64,000 bases of DNA from Paratinospora sagittata (lineage: Eukaryota > Streptophyta > Magnoliopsida > Ranunculales > Menispermaceae), in the NCBI GenBank assembly GCA_035771175.1, contig CM069606.1:34192816-34256815 (forward strand), given 5' to 3'. Below the pieces are notes generated by a model that searched no databases, was not told the DNA's origin, and saw only the letters and a list, made by a program, of their open reading frames with translations. The translations under genes and the position numbers were made by a program. Positions 1 through 12,500 of the stretch are shown piece by piece. The stretch's first letter is position 1; every line of letters starts with the position of its first letter.

Positions 1-483
1 ATTTAGTATTTAGGAATTCTAAGACTCTTAAGTGACATTATGTGGCATAAAAAGCTGGATTGTATTTTGAAAATTGTCTCCACAATTTCTATCATCTTTT
101 TGCTACTTCTAAAGTTTTTCTCTAGATTTTCTCCTTAAGAAATTTTGGTTTTGACGGTGTTTGTAGTAAACTTTGTTTCTCTTTTTGCTACATGTGAGAC
201 TGCATTCTTTCTTATTTGCATCACTTTTCTGTTTAAGAGTCCTGCTCAACTTTTTTTAACTTCCATGTTTTAGATACCGTAATTGATCCATAATTAGATC
301 AAAGTGTAGTGGGACTATGATATTATGATACATCATTGCTATTTCCTAATAAATTGGAAGATTTAATGCTTCTTGATATTTTGTGCGACACATTGCTAAT
401 GCATTACACTTCTGTGGTTTTTGTTATTGAGTAAACATTTTGTGGAGGATCTGAGACTTTCTTTTAAAATTTTTGGCTCGCAG
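1..483. other. Intron sequence, nothing recognised
   Basis: AT-rich sequence with stops in all frames and no match to the expected upstream helicase residues. Best read as the intron upstream of the first visible exon. Confidence 0.6.
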
Positions 484-573
484 TTTGGGACTCATGATGT
501 GGTTGTTCTAAAACCTAATAGGGCTGATGTGGGGTCCCCATCTCTTGGACAAGGTGTAGTTTATCGCCTAAAG
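484..573 (+). CDS. Helicase exon (first visible)
   Basis: Thirty codons beginning [11 protein letters not shown] and ending VVYRLK, between an acceptor CAG at 481-483 and a donor GT at 574. This is the N-terminal Upf1-like beta-barrel (1B-like) region. The exon is phase 0 at both ends. No earlier exon is recognisable in 1-483. Confidence 0.85.
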
Positions 574-3500
574 GTTGTCTCCCTACTGACCCACCTCAGG
601 GCGATTGCATTAGCTTCATGAAGAATGTTCTCTTTAGCTTATTCTTATTATTTTCCATGTTATACAGGATTCTTTGATAACTGTTGCTTTTGATGATATC
701 CCAGAAGAGGGTTTAAATAGTCCTTTACGTCTTGAGAAAGTTGCAAATGAGGTAAACCTTTCATTGGCAAATTCTAAAAAGTTCTTTTCTTCCTCTTTTT
801 GTTTTTTCGTAAGCTCATTGTTTGTCTCTACTTGCATTCTTTGCTACCATAACCACTTTCATATCCTTTTTTCATCTGTTCTAATGAGCAATGACATGAA
901 GGCAAACCTACTTGTCAGTTGTCACTTTGAAGTATAAATCATGGCATGGATTATAATTGAAAAAAGTTTATTCTGCTAGGAAGTAGTATTGCATTTCAAA
1001 TTCAGATTATGACGCTTCATAGGCGTCTAATCTCATGTAAATTTCAAATTTGAAGAGTTTATTGTCTGTTGATTGTCCTCCTGTTCATGATTCTTCTTGT
1101 TTTTTGTTCAAGTTATCCTCAAAATATATGTGAAGTTATACAATACAAAATTAAATGCAAAATAATTCATGAGTTGGGAAACTAGTGGTTAATCTCTTTA
1201 CATGTCATCAATATTAGGTGTAGAAACAAAAATCAATTCTAATATGGTTTCTTTTAGCAGTTCTATGATTTCCACCTGCCAAAGGTTGCTTCTCAATTCT
1301 GTTGGCTATGTAGGTTACATACCGAAGGATGAAGGATGCTTTAGTACAATTGAGCAAAGGTTTACAAAAGGGACCAGCTGCCGACTTAATTCCTGTATTA
1401 TTTGGAGAGAAACCGCCCATGGTGTCCAAGAAGGATGTCTTATTCACCCCGATCAACTCCAATCTGGATCACTCTCAGGTGACAGAGATCTTTATTTTCA
1501 GTACTAATACTTCTTTTTACATTGGATGCATTACCATTGCCCTTAAGACAGTGTAGTTCTTTACTGAATTATTATTAAAATTCATGACTCAAATCGAGCT
1601 GTTTGCATTTTGCTGGGCAGACTACATATATTTGGCCATTCTACTTTATTTATTGTTTTAAAAGAAACTATAAGATGTTATATATGTATGAATCTGTATG
1701 TAATAAGCTATACAAAAGGTGGTCCCTAACTTGAACCACAACACAAATCAATCTACACAAAATTGCCCCAGCCTCTAAGCCATTCGCTTAGAGCAAACCC
1801 ATTACACAACTTGCTATTTGCTACCCAAAAGGAAGCAAGGAGATGAGATTGCTCCCATACCTTATTCGATGGAAACAATACACATCGAACACCCTCCTAT
1901 TCCTTTCTTTCCATAAGGACCATAACACCGCAAAGCACACAACCTTTTAATGGTCTCTCCATAAGGAAGGAATATGTTCCATAAAGGAAAAAATATTATG
2001 GCGTGGCCCACATCACCCACACCGGTCATGACCGGGAAATGAGCGCACCACCTACTCCAAACCTCCCTGGAAAAGGGACAACGCCAACATAAGTGTCCAA
2101 CGGATTCCTCATCCCGTCGGCACGCCATTCTACTTTATCTTTTGTCATGTTTTCTACTTTCTTTTAAGAGTAAACTAGTTGCTATCTTTTGGTAGGAAGA
2201 ATGTTTTATGTCACTCTATGCTAAGCATAAATCCAAGTACTCTACAGATAACATCCACATATTTTGTTTTCCTGCTTCATCTATGCCCTTTGGATATTTC
2301 CCCACTGGTTCATATATTGCCTTTTCATTCATACCCTTGTGCTAGGGGTGTTCATGGGTTGGGGCCAAAACCTAACCCAACCCAAACAGTTCAGGTTGGT
2401 AAATTTGAAACCCAACCCAACCCAATCTATCTTCCAACCCAATCCAACCCAAACAGTTCGGGTTCGGTTTGGGTTGGGTCGGTTTGATCGGGTTGGACTT
2501 AAGCCTCATATTTGACATATAATTTATTAATATAAGAACTTTAATTATTCATTTATCGTTTAGATTTGCTAGTAATTTTTTTCCACTATTATTTTGCTAT
2601 GAATAGTCTATTAATAGTACATATTAGTAGATAGTAATAATAATTTGCAAAATAGCAGTGCATTGACTGAGATTATATATATTAATAGTATAGTAACTCT
2701 GTGATATGTATATAGATATATATATATTATGGTATAAACTAAATTAGATAATATTAGATAAGAATCATAAGATACATATAAATCTTAAAAAAATAACGCC
2801 TAGGGGGATATTTTAGGGTTTCAACACTTACTTCGGTTCAGGTTGGTTTAATCGGGCTTTTAGTGGTTCAATACGTGACCCAACCCAAACTGATCGGGTT
2901 GGGTATTTTAGAACCCAACCCAACCCAAACAACCTATTTAACCCAACGTAAACCAATCCAAATGGTTCGGTTTGGTCGGGTTGATGAACACTCCTATCTT
3001 GTGCAACAAAGTAGGCAATGCAGAACATGCAGTTCTTTCCCATGAAAGGATAATGTTGTATAAAAATTTACATATGTCTTTAATTGTGGTCTAGCTTTGG
3101 CGGAAGAAAGTTAAAGATGAGTGCAACTCCACTCAATAAAGACTTTACCAACTACACGGGTGTTGGTTAAATGAGTCCATTTCTTCCACTCCACTCAATC
3201 AATTCTAAGTCTTATGTTACGAGTAGGGTTACGTTTGCTTTAATTATGTTGATCCTTATTAGCTGAGGTCTTCCTTTGCCTCTATCATTATTTTTAATTG
3301 TCAGTGGGTCACTCTTCTTAACTAACATACCTAATGGTCTTTATTGTATTGTCTGCGTCTACCCTATATTAATTAGTTTTCTCTTTATCTTTGATTAGGG
3401 CTACTCCTACTATTTTTTGTATATGTTCATTTTTTATTTTATCGTTTAATGTTTATTATATAAAATGTTCATTTATAATTTTATCTCTTCATGTTTTACC

Positions 3501-6500
3501 ATCCAAACATTCTCATTGCCCTTAGTTTGTTATTGTGTTGTTCTTTTAATACTAGCATGTCTGTCATAATAATGGTTTTAAAAAAAAAATAAATTCTTTT
3601 TTACTTAAATGAGATGATTGAATCATATAATACTTTGGAAACATTCTTCCATATTACCCATTCTACTTTAATTTTAGGGCTCACATCATATCATACTTCT
3701 CTTTCCTTATTAATAATTGAGCTCAAATTCTTAAAAGTTTTCACCTCTTAGTATGTCTTAGCTTTCAATCTCCATCATGGCATCATCTCTCCATTTGTAT
3801 TAGTACTTCCACTAAAATTACATTGAATGTATTTAAAGTTAGTAGGATTAAAATTGAATATATTGACTGGAGCACAAGCATGAAGAAATGTGAAAATTTA
3901 CTTTTATTGTTAATCTACGTAATGTTTGGCCATTCATTTCTTGTCAAAAAAAAAAAAGAAAAAAGAAAAGAAAAAGAACAAAACAAAAAACATGACGGTT
4001 GACCATACTACCAAAGGCTTGAAGCGATATTGATATTGATCTTTTCAGTGGATAAGCATATGGTAAAAGTCAATGAAATATTTTCTACAAGGTCTCTCAT
4101 CTCAGACTTTAATTTTTTGTTGTCATTCACTCAAGTAGCATACTATGGTTAGTGTTAAATACTAATAAAAGACACAAAGATATAACGTGGTTCGGCTCCA
4201 AGGCCTACGTCCACGGGAGAAGAGAGAAAATATTTTCTTATTCTTGATGATGTTTTAATGGAGGGACACCATATATATAGACATACAGAGCTATGCACAC
4301 ATATAGCTATAATTACAATTTTAGTAACTGCTAAATAAAACGACTACTACAATTATCATCTTTCCTTAAAGGAAATAAACCTTAAAGGAAATAAATTCCA
4401 CAGATTTTGCTTTTCTCCACAACACTCCCCCTCAAGCTGGTGAATAAAGGTTTACCATTCCCAACTTGGACACATTTGCTTGAAATGCAGTATGGTTTAA
4501 CCTTTTAGTGAGCACATCGGCGAGCTGATTATTGGTAGACACATATGGAGTACAGATCAACCCACTATCAAGCTTCTCTTTCATAAAGTGTCTATCAATC
4601 TCTATATGCTTGGTTCGATCATGTTGAACTGGGTTATGGGCAATGCTAATTGCAGATTTATTGTCACAATAGAGTCTCATAGGGCCATCCCAGTGTATCT
4701 TCAAATCTGTCAAAATTATCTGCAACCATAATAGCTCACAAACCCCTTGTGCCATTGCTCGGAATTCTGCTTCAGCACTAGATCTGGCTACTACATTCTG
4801 CTTTTTACTTCGCCATGTCACTAAATTCCCACCAAGAAGCGTACAATATCCAGTAGTTGATCTTTTGTCAACTACTGAACCAGCATAGTCTGAATCAGTA
4901 TATGCTTCAAGAACCATTCCTGTGTGTCGTTTAAATAAGATGCCCTGTCCTGGAGTCCCTTTAAGATACTGTAGAACGCGATTAGCTGCCTGCAAATGAA
5001 TATCTTTAGGATTGTGCATGAACTGACTTATTACACTCACTGCATATGCAATATCAGGTCTTGTGTGAGAGAGATAGATGAGTCTTCCTACTAGTCTTTG
5101 ATACATCTCCTTATTAACAATCAGCGCTTCTTCAACTTCTCCAAGCTTGTGATTAAGATCAATAGGAGTATTCATCGGTTTGCATGCTAGGTTCCCTGTT
5201 TCTTTAAGAAGGTCTGTAATGTACTTCTGTTGAGAGATAAAGATTCCCTGTTTAGAGTGTGCCACTTCAATCCCTAGGAAGTATTTCAATCTCCCTAGTT
5301 CCTTGATCTCAAATTCCTCGGTCAAACACCGCTTCAAATTTTGTCTCTCGTTCTCATTGTTTCCTGTCATGATGATGTCATCAACATACACTAATAGAGC
5401 TGTAACTTCCCCCGAAGTCGAGTGCTTAATAAACAGAGTGTGATCTCCTTGGCTTTGTTTATATCCCATATTTGTCATTACTTTGGCAAACCGACCAAAC
5501 CATGCCCTCGAAGATTGTTTAAGTCCATACAGGGTCTTTTTCAATTTACACACTTTATCAGTGGTGCCAAATCCTGGAGGCACTTCCATATAGATTTCTT
5601 CTTTTAAATCCCCATATAAAAATGCATTCTTTACATCAAATTGTTGCAGTTCCCAGTCATAATTAGCTGCCAATGACAAAAGAAGTCTCACAGTATTCAT
5701 TTTTGCAACCGGAGCAAATGTCTCTTGATAGTCCACACCATATGCCTGAGTATATCCTTTGGCTACGAATCTTGCCTTGTAGCGCTCTAGGGACCCATCT
5801 GCTTTGTATTTTACTGTATAAACCCATTTGCATCCCACAGGTTTCTTTCCTGCAGGCTAGTCTACCAACTCCCATGTTTTATTTTTCTCCAGGGCTTCCA
5901 TTTCCACATTCATAGCTTGTTTTCAATTTGTATTAGATAAAGCCTCGGATAATAATGTAGGAGTCTGGATGTTGTTCAGGTTGGTAAGGAAACTTTTATG
6001 GGTTGGCGAGAACTTCTCGAAGGATACAACATGAGATAGTGGATACAAGGGATGTTTAGTGCATTCTCTTGTGCCCTTTCTAATGGCAATGGGAAGATCA
6101 TTGTCAGGTTCAGAGGCTAAAAGATCATTGTTAGTTTCAAGAACTAATGAAATTTGTAAGGAGGGTTCAAGATTTGTTACCTCATTTTAAGGGATTGGTT
6201 TAGATTCTTGAACTTGCATCGGTTCAGGAGCTGCAGCTTTCTCCCTGGAGTACATTTGTCTAGTCATCCGATCCTTAGGTTCGTCATTGGGTACAGAGGG
6301 TGTAGGAGATTCGGGTTTGGTTTGTTGGAGGTTAACGGGGCCAAAAAGATCAAAAGGGTTATCAAGGGAGTTCCGATCCTTATCTTCCATGATGACATTC
6401 TCCCCCGGAAGAGGAGGAGCGGAAAAATAGGGCTCAGGTTCACAGAAAGTGACATCGGCAGAGACAAAGAATTTCTTTGATGGCGGACGATAGCATTTAT

Positions 6501-9500
6501 ATCCCTTTTGAGTGGAAGAGTATCCGACAAAAACACATTTAAGAGCTCTCGGGTCCAACTTTCCCCTGTTGGGTTGGTGAACATGGATAAATGAAACACA
6601 CCCAAATATTTTAGGTATAAGATTATTGGAGATTTTAAGCTTAGGATAAAATTGACGTAGCTTTTCCATAGGACTTTTGAAATCAAGGGTCCGGGATGGT
6701 AGGCGGTTAATAAGGTGTGTTGCAGTAAGGAAAGCTTCCCCCCAATAGGACTTAGGCATATTATTTTGAAATAAAAATGCTCGGGTTGTATCAAGCAAGT
6801 GGCTGTTTTTTCTTTCAGCAACTCCGTTTTGTTGTCGAGTGTGAACACAGGATGATTCATGAAGGATCCCCTCGTTTTGGAAGTAATTGGTCAATGTTTG
6901 ATTAAAATAGTCTCTAGCATTGTCAGATCGAAATCTCTTGATTTTAGCACCAAATTGGGTATGTATCACGTTATGGAAGGTAGGGAGAATAAAGCTCACA
7001 TCGGATTTTTGTTTTAATAAGAATATCCACGAGACTGTAGTACAATCATCAATGAAGGACACAAACCATCGCGCTCCAGAAACATTAGGTATTGGAGAGG
7101 GACCCCAAATATCACTATGAATGAGATCAAAAGGATCTGAACTTCTTTCATTACTAAGTGGAAAAGATATACGTTTGTGTTTCGCAAGTTCACACACTTC
7201 ACAATGAAAATCTTTAACATTGAGAGACTTAAACAAAAAAGGAAACATGATTTTAAGGGTTCGAAAAGAAGGATGGCCAAGGCGGCGATGATGGAGCCAT
7301 AACTTTTCTTTATTGGAAAATTTGTGCTTGGAGAGAAATGAAGTGGTACTCTTGCTAGGATGTACTGGTGTCTCAAGGTAATACAACCCATCCTGTTCCT
7401 TAGCATGTCCAATCACCGTCCCCAAGTCCTGGTCTTGAAATGCACAGTAAGTAGGGAAGAAGGTTACATTACAACTCAGATCATGGGTCAATTTTTTAAT
7501 AGAGATAAGATTAGTAGATAGTTTAGGAACATGAAGAACATTTCTGAGTGTAAGGGTGGGGCTGATGTGAACATCACCTATACCAGCAACTGTGGTTAAG
7601 GATCCATCAATTGTGGCTATTTTTCGACTACTAGGACATGGGTTGTAGGTATGAAATATATTGGGGGAATTGGTCATGTGATCAGTAGCACCAGAATCTA
7701 TAATCCAAGAGTTAGCAAAAAACTTATCCGAGACGTTAAATCCAATAGAAATAGGAAAGTTACCTAAATGGGCCAATGAACATGTACCTGAGGGTTTGTC
7801 CAGTGTGCCAAGCAAATATTTCAATCTTTCAATGTCGTCTTGGCGGAAGTGACCAACATTTTTCGTTTTCCTTTTTTTTTTATTTTTTTTTATAGGTTAC
7901 AAACTCAAAAAAGAAAAAAAAAATATAAATAAAAGAAGATTATAAGATGAAGACGAAGAAGGCGAACCAGGAGCTGCAGATGGCGATGGAGATTAGAGAG
8001 ATGCAGTGATGTGCAAGAGAGATATGTGAGAGAGATGCGTGAGAGACGACGAAGATCAGTAGCAACGTCAAAGATCAGCAATGGTGGGTTCGAGCAGCGG
8101 CGACTGAAACACAGTAGCAATGGAGACGAAGGCGTCTAAGACGATTAGGATATCGACAGTGCCGATGAGGAAGACGTCGTAGTCGATGGTGATATAGTAG
8201 CAGTGATGAAGACGTACGCACCAATCGGCAACACGAATAATGGCGATGAAGGCCAACGAGGAAGGTTCCGGCAATGAAGGCCAAAATAAAACAATTTCGA
8301 CGATGACGATCGGAAGAAAAGAAAAATTTCTCAGTTGTAGGAGCTTAAATCTCTGATACCATGTTAAATACTAATAAAAGACACAAAGATGTAACGTGGT
8401 TCGGCTCCAAGGCCTACGTCCACGGGAGAAGAGAGGAAATATTTTCTTATTCTTGATGATGTCTTAATGGAGGGACACCATATATATAGACATACAGGGC
8501 TATGCACACATATAGCTATAATTACAATTTTAGTAACTGCTAAATAAAACGACTACTAAAATTATCATCTTTCCTTAAAGGAAATAAACGTTAAAGGAAA
8601 TAAATCCTTAAAGGAAATAAATCCTACAAATTTTGCTCTTCTCCACAACAGTTAGGAAGTAGGAATTTGAATCACTTTGAAGCTTTTGTTTATTGACCAC
8701 ATCTTCCAGTATAATTATTCCTTTGCAAACATTTTGTTGGTACTTTGTAGCTACTATGAACTGTATGTCTCTATACATTTACTGTAGTTTGTAAGATTTT
8801 GTAGGCGCATTTGGCCAGTGGTCGTCCCTTCCTTTTTTTACTCTTTATGACACAAATACTTTACTTTATTGTCAAGTAAACAATTTTTTTTGGCCCATCT
8901 GGTTTAGCCTGCCATGTAAGATCAGCTTGTTTTGTTGTATATACCATGGCTTTTTATAGTGTAGTTCAAGTTATCTCTGCAATTAGAAACACCTAGTCAT
9001 AAATACCAGGACCAGGTTCTCAAGTTCCACTTATCAAATTGTCCATTGTAGGGTATTCAAAAATCTCACAAACTCACTGGTTCATTTTCATCAAGTGATT
9101 TAGGTATTGTTGCTAAAACTTCAATGAATAACATGCCCTACTAGCATATTTGAATTTGTCAAATCTCTTATTGCATTTACTTTATACCCACATCCATTAA
9201 CTTTTCTCCACAATTTTTGCTACTTTTAAGCAATGAACATAACTTTCACACACTTGTCAATAGAAATTTTTGTAATTTTATATTTGATAGGCTTGAGCTA
9301 CATGCTTTTTGTGCCAAAGTTGAAGGAATGCAAAAATTAACCTCAAGTTCAAAGGAGACCTGAGGTAAAAGTATAGTATTGAAATATTGTCATGTTAGTG
9401 AATATTAGAAATTGAAGCAGGTTGTGGTGACTAATCCTATAGTGAAATTACTTCCCTTTCATTTCTTGTCTTTTTTACGGCAATGTTGTTTGTATGAATT

Positions 9501-12500
9501 ACCCCTTTCAGTTAGTTCCGACATTTCTTCTCTAAATGAAGATGGAAAATTTTAGCTTTGAGCAAATAATGTTACTTAATCTCAGAATTTTCTTTTCTTA
9601 TAATTTGTCCCATTTATCCTATCCCAGTATCTTTACTCTTTTGTTCATCTGGGGTCAAAAGCTACCGCAATTTTTTTTTTTTTTTCCTTTTCATTTTATC
9701 TTGACTTTTTGTTTTGATTATGATCTTGATGGTTGGAAAATCTGATCAAACATGATTGGTGTTGTATTTTTTTGGTGGCAAATATGTGAGCCACCTTCTT
9801 TAGTGAATTATTAATGCTAAATTGCTGATTAAGTCTCTGGTTATGTTATAGTGGCCTTTGCCTATTTGCATTTTTTTTTTCTAATACACTGATGCAAATT
9901 ACCTTTTTCTTCTTTGCCCAGAAAAATGCCATTTCAAAGGCCCTTTCTTCCAAGAATGTATTCTTGCTGCATGGGCCTCCTGGAACTGGTAAAACAACTA
10001 CTGTAGTTGAAATTATCTTACAAGAAGTAAAATGTGGATCAAAGATCCTTGCTTGTGCTGCTTCGAATATTGCTGTTGACAACATTGTTGAGCGGCTTGT
10101 TCAACACAGGTATAGATGGTCTTAAAGTGTGACTTTTATGTAGTGTTTAGGATTTATTCTCTGGTAAGACTGGTATTTAAGTGCTATAACCTCGGTGCAT
10201 TATTTTCATTCCTGTCAGTTTAGTCATGTAAATGATCTTTTGAGGATGAAACATGTCTTCTTCTTCATTTTATTCTTCTAATTCTTCAAGAATAAGTTCT
10301 ATTTGAATTTTAGTCTTATGAAGCCTTCCTGCTTGAATTTTTCCTTTCTATTCTGAATTAATTTTTCCTTTCTATTCTGAATTGTTTGATGTTCAATGCC
10401 ATCATTTGTAGCCAAAAGTGATTTCCTATCTTATGTTAAGGGTATTGATCTTTTCTGGTTAACTTCACTTTAAAATGACCAATTTTTTTCCTTTCACTTT
10501 AATGGACGGGTGAGAAATATGATCTAAATGAAGTAAATAGGAGTTGGAGACTTATATTTATCTGAAAGAAGGAAAAAAATTGAAAGGATCTTTGGAATGG
10601 TACACTTGAAAGGCAAAGTTCAACAATGTCTAGTTGAGGTGAAATTGTTCTTGACAAAAGGATTCTTAAACTACATACATCATTAATTTGGTTAGTGGTT
10701 ACAATCTATGTTACCTGGACTCGGGTATGGGTGTCGGATATGGATACATATTTAGAGGTCCGACTTGTTCTTTTTCAAATTCTAGGATACGGGGACTTGG
10801 CTATATTATATGTTGTTCTTTCTTTTTTTTCTTCTTTTTACTCATTTATTGTTCATTTTATTCTCCCACTTAAGTAAATTTTACCTATTAATCATTATCT
10901 TCTTTCATGCTTTCTCTTTTAACTTTAGAGAATCTACATAGTAATATTCTAAAATCTAAAGTGTCGGACACATATCCCATACCAATGTCGTATCCTGAAG
11001 TATCGGACACGGGTACGTCGGGCTAAAGTGAAGAGTCCGGGTAACATAGGTTACAATCACTTGCTATAGAACTTGGAGCTTTTATTTTTTTATTACATTG
11101 AATTTGTATTACAGGCTTTTTTTTAGCTAAACTGTTAGTTTATTATGCTCTGGTTTACAGTCAAATAAAAGTTGGTTGATTGACCTTAATTTTGTATGAA
11201 AAGTTGCACTATTTTTTTGGCATGAGAAGTCACACTATTTAAAACCGTTTATGTGATTAACATTTTTGACATTCATCTTAATCACCCATTTTGACTTTCA
11301 TCTAGCATTAGGTCTTAAATGCTATTTTGTTCATACTTTGTACCTTTTTTTGTAGAGTAAATTTGGTCAGATTGGGACACCCTGCAAGATTGCTACCTCA
11401 AGTGTTGGAAAGCGCACTAGATGCAAAGGTATTCAGCACCTTGCTTCTGGATTTTTTTTTTCTGATTTTTTTTTATTGGTAAGTTGGGGTATGAACCCAT
11501 AACTTCACAGGTTGCATTGCATCCCACGTTACAAACCATTACCTATTTGTCATATGAAAGATTTTATCATTTTAATGTACTTGGTTTTGCTTTTATTTTC
11601 TATTACTTAAACTGGCGAAACAGATCTATTTTTGTCTTGCATGTGCATACATATGGGTTGCATTCTACCATATCAAGGTTCTCATAGTTAGTCTACAAAT
11701 CAATTAATATGATTAGTTTGCTGTTTCTTTTCCTGCATTTTAATATACCGTTTAGAAATTATATATTGTAACTTCAGTCTATTCCTATGTCTGTGTATAT
11801 GGTTCACACAAAAATCTGTAACATGCCTATCAGGCTATCCTTTATCATAATCTTTTTTTTTTTTAAAAGAAACTAAAGGTATTATATATATATATATATG
11901 TAAATGATAATTAAAAATCTGTACAGCACCTTTTCCACAAAACCGTGACCCTATACAGATACAATATTTTCCCAACCCCTTAGCCAATCCCCTAAAGGGT
12001 AATCCTTAAACAAACTACTATTGGCAACCCAAAAAGAAGCTAGAAGGTGAGACTTCTCCCACACTGCAGTCATCGAGGAAAACTCATCGTGGAACACCTG
12101 TTTGTTCCGCTCGTTCCATGCAAACCATAGTACTGCCATACACACCACCTTCCAATGATCTTTCTATGAAGAATGAACCCTGTCCAATAAGGGAAAGATG
12201 TTTACAAACTCTTCCAACTCAACCTCTCCATATGTGATAGAGAAGTGAACACACCAAACCTCCTTGGCGAATGGGCATCCCCACCATATATGACACACAA
12301 ACTCCAGATCATGTCTACACAAGTAACACCAAAATGGGGATAAGCACATGTATGGATACCTTTTTTGCATCTTATCCCCCATATTCATCTTCCCATGGGA
12401 AGCAATCCACCCCAAGAATTTAACCTTCGATGGTATTGGAACTTTCCATAAATTGTGATAAGGGAAAGAAGGAACATGAGACTGGGTAAGGATTTTTGAG

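Larger units (their letters stand above)
4153..8650 (-). mobile_element. Ty1/copia retrotransposon, copy A (gag-deleted)
   Basis: A bordered copia insertion read on -. Its 3' LTR is at 4153-4424 and its 5' LTR at 8362-8650, with a perfect 5-bp duplication GTTAG outside both ends (4148-4152, 8651-8655). Next to the 5' LTR is a tRNA-iMet-type primer site. Next to the 3' LTR is a polypurine tract (GAGGGGGAG on -). Integrase and RT-RNase H are present in that order, as in copia. About 940 bp of gag, present in copy B, is missing, and pol carries stops, so the copy is not autonomous. It sits antisense in helicase intron 3. Confidence 0.95.

Noticed and set aside
421..621. Small open frame as a complete gene
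   Set aside because: Only 484-573 of it is coding; it is a helicase exon read through into both introns.
4432..8650. Integrated plant pararetrovirus (caulimovirid) sequence, considered for all RT regions in the window
   Set aside because: Domain order integrase before RT, paired LTRs and 5-bp duplications identify copia; the 53-kb pol tail is gypsy. No movement-protein or coat-like zinc motif of pararetroviruses was seen.
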